From contig CAWAJF010000003.1 of NCBI GenBank assembly GCA_963782345.1, positions 239,191 to 303,190 on the forward strand: DNA of 64,000 nucleotides. Reading direction: 5' to 3'. This document shows positions 16,454 to 24,377 of this stretch, in pieces. How positions within the stretch are numbered: position 1 is the stretch's first letter; the number at the start of each line of letters is the position of its first letter. A program made the translations under genes and the position numbers. The notes below the pieces were generated by a model. It made no database searches. It was given only the letters and a program-made list of their open reading frames with translations, and was not told where the DNA came from. The DNA is from DASUPK01 sp963782345 (GTDB lineage: Bacteria; Actinomycetota; Thermoleophilia; Solirubrobacterales; 70-9).

Positions 16454-17092
16454 CTAGCCGGCGCGGGCCAGCGACCGCGCCCGGCGCAGCGCCGGTCGCG
16501 AGCGCGCCTGAAGCTGCGGACGGAACCGCCAGCTCGCTCCCGAGAAGTTCCGGTTTGCGACCGTCGCGAACCCCTGCTCGTCCTCGCGCAGGGCGAGCAG
16601 GAGGTGCGCCACTCGATCAGCGGGCGGCAGGTCCCCCGCCTCGCCGACGCGCACGCAGAGGCAGTGGACGCGGTGGCCGCCGGGCCTGACCAGGATCGCC
16701 CCCTCCTGACCCACCAGCCATGTGCCAAGCCTGCCGCGCTGCAGCGCCAGACCGGTCTGATCGATGAGCTCGCGCTCCTCGTGGCCGACGAGGTCGGCGA
16801 GCAGGCCGAGCGCGGTCCGCTCCGGCCCGTTCGTGGGCCCTCCGATCGGCTTCACCCCCTGGGCGCCGCGCCGCGCCTGCAAATGCAGAACGGCGATTCC
16901 GTGGCCGAGGAAGATCGCCGAGACCGGAAACGCGAGCGGCTGGATCCAGATCAGCAGCGCGGCGGGCAGCCCGAAGGTGACCACGATCCCGACGCTCCAG
17001 AGGGTCCAGATCCGGCCCTCGCGGGCCAGGCTCCTCTGACTCGCGCGCCGCCGCCACGGCATCGCGGCGGCTTCGGCCAGTACGGCCTCCAT
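16454..17092 (-). CDS. Hypothetical two-helix membrane protein
   Basis: 212 residues, not recognised. A basic N-terminus is followed by two adjacent hydrophobic segments (about 31-52 and 54-70), typical of 2TM-domain proteins, and a soluble C-terminal ~140 residues with LGLLADLVGHEERELIDQTGLALQRGRLGTWLVGQEGAILVRPGG. It begins one base after the stop of the 74-residue gene at 17093-17317, so the two form an operon. Convergent with the sulfatase gene. No function is proposed. Confidence 0.6.
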   Translation of the reverse strand: MEAVLAEAAAMPWRRRASQRSLAREGRIWTLWSVGIVVTFGLPAALLIWIQPLAFPVSAIFLGHGIAVLHLQARRGAQGVKPIGGPTNGPERTALGLLADLVGHEERELIDQTGLALQRGRLGTWLVGQEGAILVRPGGHRVHCLCVRVGEAGDLPPADRVAHLLLALREDEQGFATVANRNFSGASWRFRPQLQARSRPALRRARSLARAG

Positions 17093-17317
17093 CTAGCCAC
17101 CCACTATGGGGCGCCGCATGACGACGAGCTCGGCGTCGAGCGGCAGCTCGCGCACCACCTCGGCCGACCCATCGGGCAGGGTGGCGCTCGCCAGCATCCC
17201 GTCGTCCAGCTCGCGCCTGAAGGCCTCGACCGCGGCCTCCTGAGCCTCGGTGTCCTCGCCGGTCCAGCTCGCCAGCTCGGTGTGGCCGGTTCGGTCCAGC
17301 CTGATCAACCGCGACAT
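17093..17317 (-). CDS. Small hypothetical soluble protein
   Basis: 74 residues, acidic, soluble, not recognised (SRLIRLDRTGHTELASW at the start, ELPLDAELVVMRRPIVGG at the end). It has one of the best Shine-Dalgarno sequences in the window (AAAGGAGG, 4-5 nt before ATG), which supports it as a real gene. Its stop abuts the start of the membrane protein downstream. Confidence 0.65.
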   Translation of the reverse strand: MSRLIRLDRTGHTELASWTGEDTEAQEAAVEAFRRELDDGMLASATLPDGSAEVVRELPLDAELVVMRRPIVGG

Positions 17318-17413
17318 TCGTTCCTCCTTTGCTCGTCCCTGTCGGCTTCGCCATCAACGGACGCCACAAACACCGCGTCCGAATATACGCCCGCTCGTAA
17401 ACTGGCCCACCGA

Positions 17414-19939
17414 ATGACGGAGCCCGAAGACACGATCGAGCGGTACGACCCAGATGCGATCGAGCGGAAGTGGCAGCTCGTCTGGGAGGCCGAGAACACC
17501 TGGGTGGTCGCGAACCCGGGGTCACCCGAGTTCGACGAGACGAAGCCGAAGAGCTACGTGCTCGAGATGCTGCCCTACCCCTCGGGCGAGCCGCACGTCG
17601 GCCACCTGAAGACCTATTCGGTGGGCGACGCGATCGCGCATTTCCGTCGCCGCCGCGGATTCAGCGTGGTGCACCCGATGGGCTACGACGCGTTCGGGCT
17701 GCCCGCCGAGAACAACGCCATCAACACCGGCGAGCACCCGCGCGCGGCGACCGAGAAGTCGATCGAGTCGTTTCGCGAGCAGTTCAAGCGCTGGGGCATC
17801 TCGATCGATTGGACGCGCGAGTTCGGCACCCACGAACCGAGGTACTACCGCTGGACCCAGTGGATCTTCCTGAAGCTCTACGAGCGCGGCCTCGCGCATC
17901 GGCACGAGGCGCCGGTGCAGTGGTGCCCCAAGGACCAGACCGTGCTCGCCAACGAGCAGGTGATCGACGGGCACTGCGAGCGCTGCGGGACGCTGGTGGA
18001 GCAGCGCAAGCTCGAGCAGTGGTTCTTCCGGATCACCGAGTACGCGCAGCGGCTGCTCGACGACTTCGACCTGCTCGAGTCGTGGCCGGAGAACGTGGTC
18101 ACCATGCAGCGGAACTGGATCGGCCGCTCGGAGGGCGCCGAGGTCGTCTTCCGCTGCGAGGAGCTCGACCTCGACTTCCCCGTCTTCACCACGCGGCCCG
18201 ACACGCTCTTCGGCGCGACCTTCTTCGTGGTCGCGCCGGAGCATCCGCTGGTCGATCGGCTGGCCGCCGGCACCGAGCAGGAGCAGGCGGTTCGCGACTA
18301 CGTCAACGAGTCGGCGCGCGCGTCGGCCGAGGAGCGCGCCGACGAGGAGCGTCAGAAGACCGGCGTGCCGCTCGGCCGTGAGGTGGTCAACCCCGTGAAC
18401 GGCGAGCGCATCCCGATGTTCGTCGCCGACTACGTCCTGATGGAGTACGGCACGGGCGCGATCATGGCCGTGCCGGGGCACGACGAGCGCGACTACGACT
18501 TCGCGAAGGCGTTCGAGCTGCCGATCCGACGCGTGATCGAGGGGACCGACGGCGACCAATCCCATGACGACGAGGGCCTTCCCTACTCCGGGGATGGCGC
18601 AATGGTCAATTCCGGCCGTTTCGACGGGCAGGGAAATCGCGAGGCATACGACGAGATCGTCGAGTGGCTCGCCTCCGAGGGCAGGGGGGAGCCATCGGTC
18701 AACTACCGCCTGCGCGACTGGCTGGTCTCCCGGCAGCGGTACTGGGGCGCGCCGATCCCGATCCTCTACTGCGACGAGTGCGGCATGGTTCCGGTCCCCG
18801 AGGACCAGCTGCCAGTGCTGCTCCCGGACATCGAGGAGTACGCACCCAAGGGGAAGAGCCCGCTGGCGGCTGCCGAGGACTGGCTGAAGACGGAGTGCCC
18901 GTCCTGCGGCGGCGAGGCCCGGCGCGAGACGGACACGATGGACACCTTCGTCGATTCCTCCTGGTACTTCCTCCGCTACCTGGATCCGCGCAACGACGAG
19001 GAATGCTGGGCCCGCGAGGTCGCCGACTACTGGATGCCCGTCGACCAGTACATCGGCGGCGTCGAGCACGCGATCCTGCACCTGATGTACGCGCGCTTCT
19101 TCGTCAAGGCGCTGCACGACATCGGCCTGCTGGAGGCGCGCGAGCCGTTCGCGAACCTCTTCACCCAGGGGATGATCACCCGCGACGGCGCGAAGATGTC
19201 GAAGTCACGCGGCAACACCGTCAGCCCGGCCGAGTACGTGGAGCGATTCGGTGCCGACACGCTGCGGACCTACATCTGCTTCATGGGCCCCCCGATCAAG
19301 GGTGGCGACTGGTCCGATGAGGGGGCGGAGGGCATCTTCCGCTTCCTCTCCCGCCTCTGGCGGCTCGGTCGTGAGGTCGCCGACAGGACGCAACCGTTCA
19401 AGGAGGTTGCCGCCCCCCCAGTCGAGGCCGAGGGGGCGGCTTCTGACGTCCTCGCCAAGGCGCACTGGGCGATCGACAAGGTCACGCGCGACATCGATCC
19501 GCGCTTTCAGTTCAACACGGCGATCTCGGCGGTGATGGAACTGGTCAACGAGATCTACCGGGTCAAGGACGCGCTGTACGACGATCCGGTCGGCGGGGGC
19601 GCCGTTCGCTTCGCGACCGCCACCGCGGTCTCCCTGCTCTTCCCGTTCGCCCCCCATCTCTGCTCGGAGGTCTACGAGTGGCTGACGGGCGAGCGCGTCT
19701 GGGAGCAGCCCTGGCCCGAGGCGGATCCGAAGCTGCTCGAGCGAGACACCTACATGCTGGTCGTGCAGGTGAACGGCAAGCTCCGCGACCGGATCGAGGT
19801 CGCCGCCGACACCGCCGAGGACGAGCTGACGGAGCTCGCCAAGTCGAGCGAGAACGTCCAGCGGCACCTCGACGGGAAGCCGATCGCCAAGCAGGTCGTC
19901 GTGCCCGGCCGACTGGTCAACTTTGTAGTCAAAGGATGA
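17414..19939 (+). CDS. leuS: Leucyl-tRNA synthetase
   Basis: 841 residues, class I enzyme charging tRNA-Leu. The HIGH motif is within PYPSGEPHVGHLKTY near residue 60, the zinc-binding-type C-x-x-C clusters and CP1 editing region follow (TTRPDTLFGATFFVVAPEHPL, GTGAIMAVPGHDERDYDFA), and KMSKSRGN is near residue 600. The C-terminal domain ends QVNGKLRDRIEVAAD...KQVVVPGRLVNFVVKG. The frame is open for 810 bases upstream on DNA belonging to opposite-strand genes; ATG 17414 gives the family N-terminus (RYDPDAIERKWQLVWE). A TAAACT box lies 10 nt upstream. No T-box leader is visible. Confidence 0.97.
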   Translation: MTEPEDTIERYDPDAIERKWQLVWEAENTWVVANPGSPEFDETKPKSYVLEMLPYPSGEPHVGHLKTYSVGDAIAHFRRRRGFSVVHPMGYDAFGLPAENNAINTGEHPRAATEKSIESFREQFKRWGISIDWTREFGTHEPRYYRWTQWIFLKLYERGLAHRHEAPVQWCPKDQTVLANEQVIDGHCERCGTLVEQRKLEQWFFRITEYAQRLLDDFDLLESWPENVVTMQRNWIGRSEGAEVVFRCEELDLDFPVFTTRPDTLFGATFFVVAPEHPLVDRLAAGTEQEQAVRDYVNESARASAEERADEERQKTGVPLGREVVNPVNGERIPMFVADYVLMEYGTGAIMAVPGHDERDYDFAKAFELPIRRVIEGTDGDQSHDDEGLPYSGDGAMVNSGRFDGQGNREAYDEIVEWLASEGRGEPSVNYRLRDWLVSRQRYWGAPIPILYCDECGMVPVPEDQLPVLLPDIEEYAPKGKSPLAAAEDWLKTECPSCGGEARRETDTMDTFVDSSWYFLRYLDPRNDEECWAREVADYWMPVDQYIGGVEHAILHLMYARFFVKALHDIGLLEAREPFANLFTQGMITRDGAKMSKSRGNTVSPAEYVERFGADTLRTYICFMGPPIKGGDWSDEGAEGIFRFLSRLWRLGREVADRTQPFKEVAAPPVEAEGAASDVLAKAHWAIDKVTRDIDPRFQFNTAISAVMELVNEIYRVKDALYDDPVGGGAVRFATATAVSLLFPFAPHLCSEVYEWLTGERVWEQPWPEADPKLLERDTYMLVVQVNGKLRDRIEVAADTAEDELTELAKSSENVQRHLDGKPIAKQVVVPGRLVNFVVKG

Positions 19940-19944
19940 TCTGC

Positions 19945-19950
19945 TAGAAA
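19945..19950 (+). promoter_or_regulatory. -10-like box of the cupin gene (leaderless)
   Basis: TAGAAA, 6 nt before GTG 19957; the last base departs from TANNNT. Confidence 0.4.
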
Positions 19951-19956
19951 GGCCGC

Positions 19957-20352
19957 GTGCTGGTCAGGCGGCTCGCGGACGCTCCCATCGAAGAGTGGCA
20001 CAGGGTTCGGAATCGGATCCTCATGGACGCTGGGGAGCTCGGCTCTCGCAACATGTCCGTGACCTGGCTCGAGGTCCCCGAGGGGACCGACCAGGAGCTC
20101 CATTCGCACGAGGAGGCCGAGCAGGTCTACATCGTGGTGAGCGGCCGCGGCACCCTGACGGTCGCGGGCGACACGCAGGAGGTCGCCGAGGGCGACCTGG
20201 TGCTGGTCCCGCCGGCCACCGACCACGCGATCGCGAACGGCAACTCCTCCGATCTCTGCTGCGTCTCGGTGCAGTCGCCTCCGGTCACCTCCTCGGAGGT
20301 CTTCGGACGCTCCGGCGTCGGCGTCGCCTCCGAGTACGACGACGAGGAGTAG
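19957..20352 (+). CDS. Cupin-domain protein
   Basis: 131 residues with a single cupin barrel: motif 1 is HSHEEAEQVYIVVSGRGTLTV, with His, His and Glu metal ligands, and motif 2 is GDLVLVPPATDHAIAN, with the last His. Single-domain cupins bind a metal and a small ligand or serve as enzymes; no specific role can be given. GTG 19957 follows a -10-like box by 6 nt. The acylphosphatase gene follows at 4 nt. Confidence 0.88.
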   Translation: MLVRRLADAPIEEWHRVRNRILMDAGELGSRNMSVTWLEVPEGTDQELHSHEEAEQVYIVVSGRGTLTVAGDTQEVAEGDLVLVPPATDHAIANGNSSDLCCVSVQSPPVTSSEVFGRSGVGVASEYDDEE

Positions 20353-20355
20353 AGC

Positions 20356-20622
20356 CTGACCCGCAAGCGGGTCTTGGTCAGCGGGCGGGTGCAGGGAGTC
20401 TTCTTCCGCGACTCCACCAGGCGGCGTGCCGAATCAGCCGGCGTGGCGGGGTGGGCCTGCAACACGCCTGGGGGATCCGTCGAGGCGGTCTTCGAGGGCG
20501 AGCCGGAAGCCGTCAACGAGCTGGTCGAGTTCTGCCGCCGCGGGCCGAGCAGGGCGGAGGTGGCGTCGGTCGAGGTCATGGACGAGGAGCCCGAGGGGCT
20601 GTCCGGATTCCAGGTTCGCTGA
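20356..20622 (+). CDS. acyP: Acylphosphatase, probable CTG start
   Basis: 88 residues. The acylphosphatase signature VSGRVQGVFFRDSTRRRAESAGVAGWACNTPGGSVEAVFEGE contains the catalytic Arg (GVFFR) and the Asn (CNTPGGSVE). It hydrolyses acyl phosphates. The first canonical in-frame start (TTG 20374) would cut into the first beta strand (KRVLVSG). CTG 20356 gives the expected N-terminus and sits 7 nt after GAGGAG, so CTG is preferred. It is the second gene after the cupin. Confidence 0.85.
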   Translation: MTRKRVLVSGRVQGVFFRDSTRRRAESAGVAGWACNTPGGSVEAVFEGEPEAVNELVEFCRRGPSRAEVASVEVMDEEPEGLSGFQVR

Positions 20623-20696
20623 GCGGCCACCGAGCCGTCGCCGATCTGTAACGAAGCGGCGGTCTCTCGTGCGCGGCCCGGGGCGAGGCTTCGCGC

Positions 20697-21269
20697 GTGC
20701 CGCAGCTCAGCCGAAGCCAGCTGCTCGTCTACGCGACGATCGCGGTTGCCGTGATCCTGATCGGCGCTCGCTGGATCCGATCGAGCGGCGGCGGCTCCGC
20801 GGCCGGCCCATCGGTGAGCTTCGCTGCCGGCTCCGCGCGTGCCGGCGAGGGGACGCGCGACGTCGTCGTGCACGTCGCGGGAGATGTCCGGCGACCGGGC
20901 GTGTACCGGCTCCCCGCCGGCTCGAGGGTCACCGACGCCGTCAGGCGCGCGGGTGGCATCGCCGCCGGCGGGGATCAGGACGCGATCAATCTGGCGGCTC
21001 GGCTCAGCGACGGCCAGCAGATCGTCGTGCCGGGTCCGGGCAGGGTTGCCGCGAGCTCAGCATCCGGCGGCCAGGCGGGCCCGATCAGCCTCGGGAGCGC
21101 CACCGAGGAGCAGCTTGACGACATCGAGGGCATCGGGCCGGTCACCGCGCAGAAGATCATCGAGTTCCGCGACCAGCACGGAGGGCTCTCCTCGATCGAT
21201 CAGCTCGACCAGGTCGATGGCATCGGGCCATCCACCATGAAGACGCTCAGGGCCGCGCTACAGCCCTGA
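20697..21269 (+). CDS. comEA: ComEA-type DNA-binding competence protein
   Basis: 190 residues. A membrane anchor near the N-terminus (LLVYATIAVAVILIGA) is followed by a short low-complexity linker, an SLBB domain (DVVVHVAGDVRRPGVYRLPAGSRVTDAVRRAGG) and a C-terminal helix-hairpin-helix pair (ISLGSATEEQLDDIEGIGPVTAQKIIEFRDQHGG). ComEA binds incoming double-stranded DNA outside the membrane and hands it to ComEC, which is encoded just downstream (21547). Confidence 0.93.
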   Translation: MPQLSRSQLLVYATIAVAVILIGARWIRSSGGGSAAGPSVSFAAGSARAGEGTRDVVVHVAGDVRRPGVYRLPAGSRVTDAVRRAGGIAAGGDQDAINLAARLSDGQQIVVPGPGRVAASSASGGQAGPISLGSATEEQLDDIEGIGPVTAQKIIEFRDQHGGLSSIDQLDQVDGIGPSTMKTLRAALQP

Positions 21270-21272
21270 GCG
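21244..21272. terminator. 10-bp inverted repeat across the comEA stop codon
   Basis: Bases 21244-21253 pair perfectly with 21263-21272, loop of 9 nt, spanning the comEA TGA. It could end both comEA and the converging small gene at 21288-21491. Confidence 0.5.
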
Positions 21273-21287
21273 CCGGGCCGGTTGTGG

Positions 21288-21491
21288 TCAGTGACCGAGC
21301 AGCCGGTCCCAGTCCTGCCGGCGACTGCCGACGTTCTCGTGCTCGGCCTCCTGATTGCCCCGCGGGACGCTGCCCGCGTGGCCCTCGGCGGCCTGCATCT
21401 CCGCGCGGCGGCGATCAAGCCGGCCCTGCGGGGTTCTTTCGTGGGCGCGCTGTTCCGCACCGCGCTTCGTTTGTTCGCGGTTCGTCTTCAT
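21288..21491 (-). CDS. Small hydrophilic hypothetical protein between comEA and comEC
   Basis: 67 residues, very rich in Arg, Gln and Glu (MKTNREQTKRGAEQRAHERT at the start), without a recognised domain, probably disordered. The support for a real gene is a strong GGAGGAG Shine-Dalgarno at correct spacing before the ATG. It is the only sign of coding in the 277-bp gap between comEA and comEC. It runs against both genes. Confidence 0.5.
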   Translation of the reverse strand: MKTNREQTKRGAEQRAHERTPQGRLDRRRAEMQAAEGHAGSVPRGNQEAEHENVGSRRQDWDRLLGH

Positions 21492-21546
21492 CGCTCCTCC
21501 AGTGGTCGAAGCTCGTGTTCAGTGGCGGCTACCACGTGACCACTGA

Positions 21547-23919
21547 GTGAAACCCGCGAGCGGTCGTGACCGCGACGCTGACCCCTGGCTGCGGCAGTGG
21601 CGATTCGCCGCCCTGGCCGGCGCGACGGCGGGACTCGCCCTTGCCCCGCTCGCAGACCCGGACCCTCCGCTGCGGGCGCTCGGGACCGTGCCGATCGCCG
21701 TCGTGGGCCTGGCTGCCTTGCGTCCTTGCGGCGGCCGCACGCCCGCCATCGCCTGGCTCGCGATCGTCTGGCTGGTGGCGGGCCTCGCTGGGCTGCTCGC
21801 CGGTGGGGCTCGGCTGCACGCGATCGACGCGGGCGCTCTGCGGGCCCGTCCGGGCCAGCCTGTCTCGGTTGACGGCTTCGTGGCCGCAGTGCCGCGGCGA
21901 ACGGGCGATCAGGTGGACGTCCGGATCGACTCGCCCGGCGGGCGCGTGCTGCTGACGGCTCCCGAGCCGGTCGGGGACCTGCCAGTCGGCTCCGAGGTGA
22001 GGGCCGAGGGAGTCCTCGAATCGCCCGAGCCCTGGCGGGCCTCATACCTGCGGCGCCTGGGGATCGCGATGACCCTGCGGACCGAACGGATCGACGAGCA
22101 ACCCGGGCGCCGGGGCGGTCTTGCGGGATGGATCGATGGGATTCGGGATCGGGCCGAGGTGGCGCTCGGCCGGGGCATGCCGGAGCGGGAAGCGGCGCTG
22201 GCTCGCGGCTTCGTCCTCGGTGAGGACGACCGGATCGACCAGGCGACGCGCGAGGATTTCCAACGCTCGAATCTCACCCATCTGCTCGCGGTCAGCGGAG
22301 AGAACGTGATCCTGCTCTGCATCCTGTCCTGGCCGCTCCTGGCGCTGCTCGGGCTCTCGCTCCGGGCCCGGCTGGTCGGGGCCCTCTGTCTGATCTTCAT
22401 CTACGTACCGGTGACCGGGGCCGGCCCTTCGATTCAGCGGGCAGGCGTCATGGGCGCGGCGGGCCTGGTCGCGGCTTTGGCGGACAGACCACGCTCGCGC
22501 TGGTATGCGGTCCTGCTCGCCGCGGCGCTCACGCTGGCGGTCAACCCGCGGGCGGATGGCGATGTCGGCTGGCAGCTGAGCTTTGCGGCGGTGATCGGGA
22601 TCATGCTCTGGGCCAGGCGCCTGGCGGCTCTGATCTCGGGGCCCGAGCGCGGCTCGGCTCGCGCGGCGGTGGCCGAGGCGATCGCGGTCACCGCCTCGGC
22701 CACGGTTGCCACGGCGCCGCTGATGGCCGAGGCCTTCGACCAGCTCTCGCCCGCCGCCCTCCCCGCCAATGTGCTCGCGGCGCCCGCCGTCGCGCCCGCC
22801 ATGTGGCTCGGCATGCTCACCGGGATCGCGGGCCAGCTGCCCGTGCTGCCGGTGGAGCCGCTCAACTGGCTGGACTCGCTCTGCCTCGCGTACATCGCCC
22901 AGGTCGCGCACTGGCTCGCCGCGCCTCACTGGGCACTCCTGACGGTGCACTTCGGTTCGGCGTGGTCGGTGGCCGCCGCATACGCGGCGCTGCTGGCGGC
23001 GGTGGAGCTGCTCCTCCGTTGGCTGGGGTCGCGCCATGCGCGGGCGACCGGGCGGCGCCCGCCTGCGAGGCCGGCGAGGCTGCCGCGGCCGGCGCGGGCC
23101 ATTCCGGTCGCGTTTCTGCTCGTCGCCCTCGCCCTCATGCTCGCCTGGCCTTTCGGCTCGGCCTCGCCATCGGCCCGGCCGGCGAGCGACCTCGCGGTGC
23201 GCGTCCTCGACGTCGGCCAGGGTGACTCGATCCTGCTCGATCCGCCCGATGGCGATCCCATCCTCGTCGACACCGGGCCGCCGCGAGACGGGGTGGAGGA
23301 CCGTTTGCGCGATCTCGGGATTCGCTCCCTCGCGGCGATCGTGATCAGCCACGACCAGTCCGACCACGCGGGGGACCTCGGTGCGCTGCTCGGCGCGGTG
23401 CACGTCGACCGGTTGGTCTACGGTCGCGCGGACCCTCGGCTGCGCGGTGCCGCCCTGGCGGCCGGCGCGGAGCCCTACCGGCTCGCCGAGGGCGGGGAGC
23501 TCGACTCGGGCTCGCTGCACCTGAGCGCTCTCTGGCCTCCCCGGGAGCTGCTCGGCGAGACCGGGGAGGATCCGAACCTGCTCTGCCTGGTGCTGGTCGC
23601 CGAGTGGCATCACTTCTCCATGCTGCTCACCGGCGACGCCGAGGCCGAGTCCGTGCCGATGGATCCGGGCCCGATCGACGTCCTCAAGCTGGCCCACCAC
23701 GGCTCGGCCGACGCGGGGCTGGAGGAGCTGCTCGACCGATCGGTCCCGAAGCTCGCGGTCATCTCGGTGGGCGCCGGAAACTCCTACGGCCACCCGACGG
23801 ATGCGGCCCTTGCCGTGCTTCGCTCGCACGAGGTGCCGACGATGCGCACCGACCGACAGGGCGAGATCGACATCGACGCGAACGGTTCGGGCTGGACTGC
23901 GCACCCCGAGGGCGGATAG
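21547..23919 (+). CDS. comEC: ComEC/Rec2 DNA-uptake channel with metallo-beta-lactamase domain
   Basis: 790 residues, the three-part ComEC layout. An N-terminal DUF4131 region has membrane helices and an OB-like segment (VSVDGFVAAVPRRTGDQVDVRIDSPGGRVLL). The Competence domain has FVLGEDDRIDQATREDFQRSNLTHLLAVSGENVILL and about ten helices. The C-terminal metallo-beta-lactamase-like domain (from about 550) carries VRVLDVGQGDSILL, ISHDQSDHAGDL with the metal-ligand pattern, and KLAHHGSADAGLEELL. It moves single-stranded DNA across the membrane. With comEA it suggests natural transformation ability, though pilus genes are not in the window. Confidence 0.95.
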   Translation: MKPASGRDRDADPWLRQWRFAALAGATAGLALAPLADPDPPLRALGTVPIAVVGLAALRPCGGRTPAIAWLAIVWLVAGLAGLLAGGARLHAIDAGALRARPGQPVSVDGFVAAVPRRTGDQVDVRIDSPGGRVLLTAPEPVGDLPVGSEVRAEGVLESPEPWRASYLRRLGIAMTLRTERIDEQPGRRGGLAGWIDGIRDRAEVALGRGMPEREAALARGFVLGEDDRIDQATREDFQRSNLTHLLAVSGENVILLCILSWPLLALLGLSLRARLVGALCLIFIYVPVTGAGPSIQRAGVMGAAGLVAALADRPRSRWYAVLLAAALTLAVNPRADGDVGWQLSFAAVIGIMLWARRLAALISGPERGSARAAVAEAIAVTASATVATAPLMAEAFDQLSPAALPANVLAAPAVAPAMWLGMLTGIAGQLPVLPVEPLNWLDSLCLAYIAQVAHWLAAPHWALLTVHFGSAWSVAAAYAALLAAVELLLRWLGSRHARATGRRPPARPARLPRPARAIPVAFLLVALALMLAWPFGSASPSARPASDLAVRVLDVGQGDSILLDPPDGDPILVDTGPPRDGVEDRLRDLGIRSLAAIVISHDQSDHAGDLGALLGAVHVDRLVYGRADPRLRGAALAAGAEPYRLAEGGELDSGSLHLSALWPPRELLGETGEDPNLLCLVLVAEWHHFSMLLTGDAEAESVPMDPGPIDVLKLAHHGSADAGLEELLDRSVPKLAVISVGAGNSYGHPTDAALAVLRSHEVPTMRTDRQGEIDIDANGSGWTAHPEGG

Positions 23920-23922
23920 CCT
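23917..23922 (+). promoter_or_regulatory. -10-like box at the comEC stop (leaderless gene 23930)
   Basis: TAGCCT, whose TAG is the comEC stop codon, 7 nt before ATG 23930. Confidence 0.35.
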
Positions 23923-23929
23923 TTCCCCG

Positions 23930-24340
23930 ATGGGTTGGGTGAGGCGCGCAGGGATTCTGTTGACCGTGCTCGTGGTGGCGCTCGGATCGGGCGGCGCGGC
24001 CGCCGGCGCGAAGAAGAAGCACAAGAGGAAGGGCAAGGCCTGGGCGAGTCAGGTGACCCTGACGGAGACGTCCAGCACCGAGTTCAATGGATTCGTCGGC
24101 TCGAAGCTGCATGCGTGCCGGAGCTCGCGCGTGGTGACGCTCTTCTACACGGACCCGAACACGGGCCAGACCTCGCCGCTGTCCGTGCAGCGCACGGACG
24201 GGGACGGCCACTACGCGGTCAACCTGCCAACGCCTGCCTATCCGGGCACCTACCAGGCCCAGGTCGCGCAGCGGAAGATCAGGGCGATGAAGGCGCCGCA
24301 GAAGTGTCGTGACGCGACCAGTTCCGCCATCACCGTCTAG
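23930..24340 (+). CDS. Small secreted protein of unknown function
   Basis: 136 residues. A clear signal peptide (VRRAGILLTVLVVALGSGGAAAGA) is followed by a lysine-rich stretch (KKKHKRKGKAW) and a beta-rich domain with two cysteines (HACRSSRVV, PQKCRDAT) that could pair. The central part (VVTLFYTDPNTGQTSPLSVQRTDGDGHYAVNLPTPAYPGTYQAQVAQ) resembles the transthyretin-like/Ig-like carrier domains found in exported proteins. It is placed between comEC and holA; a role with them is not established. Confidence 0.75.
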   Translation: MGWVRRAGILLTVLVVALGSGGAAAGAKKKHKRKGKAWASQVTLTETSSTEFNGFVGSKLHACRSSRVVTLFYTDPNTGQTSPLSVQRTDGDGHYAVNLPTPAYPGTYQAQVAQRKIRAMKAPQKCRDATSSAITV

Positions 24341-24365
24341 GACGCTCAGCGTCGCCGCCCGGCCC

Positions 24366-24371
24366 TAGACT
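24366..24371 (+). promoter_or_regulatory. -10-like box of holA (leaderless)
   Basis: TAGACT, 6 nt before GTG 24378. Confidence 0.5.
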
Positions 24372-24377
24372 CGCCCC

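Noticed and set aside
16604..17413. Upstream extension of leuS by 270 codons
   Set aside because: The extension is antisense to two genes with good start signals, and the LeuS family N-terminus begins at ATG 17414.
17318..17413. T-box riboswitch before leuS, or trp attenuator before trpE or trpF
   Set aside because: The leaders are too short or absent: leuS has a box 10 nt before the ATG, trpE overlaps hisIE, trpF appears leaderless. No T-box core or Trp-codon leader peptide was seen.
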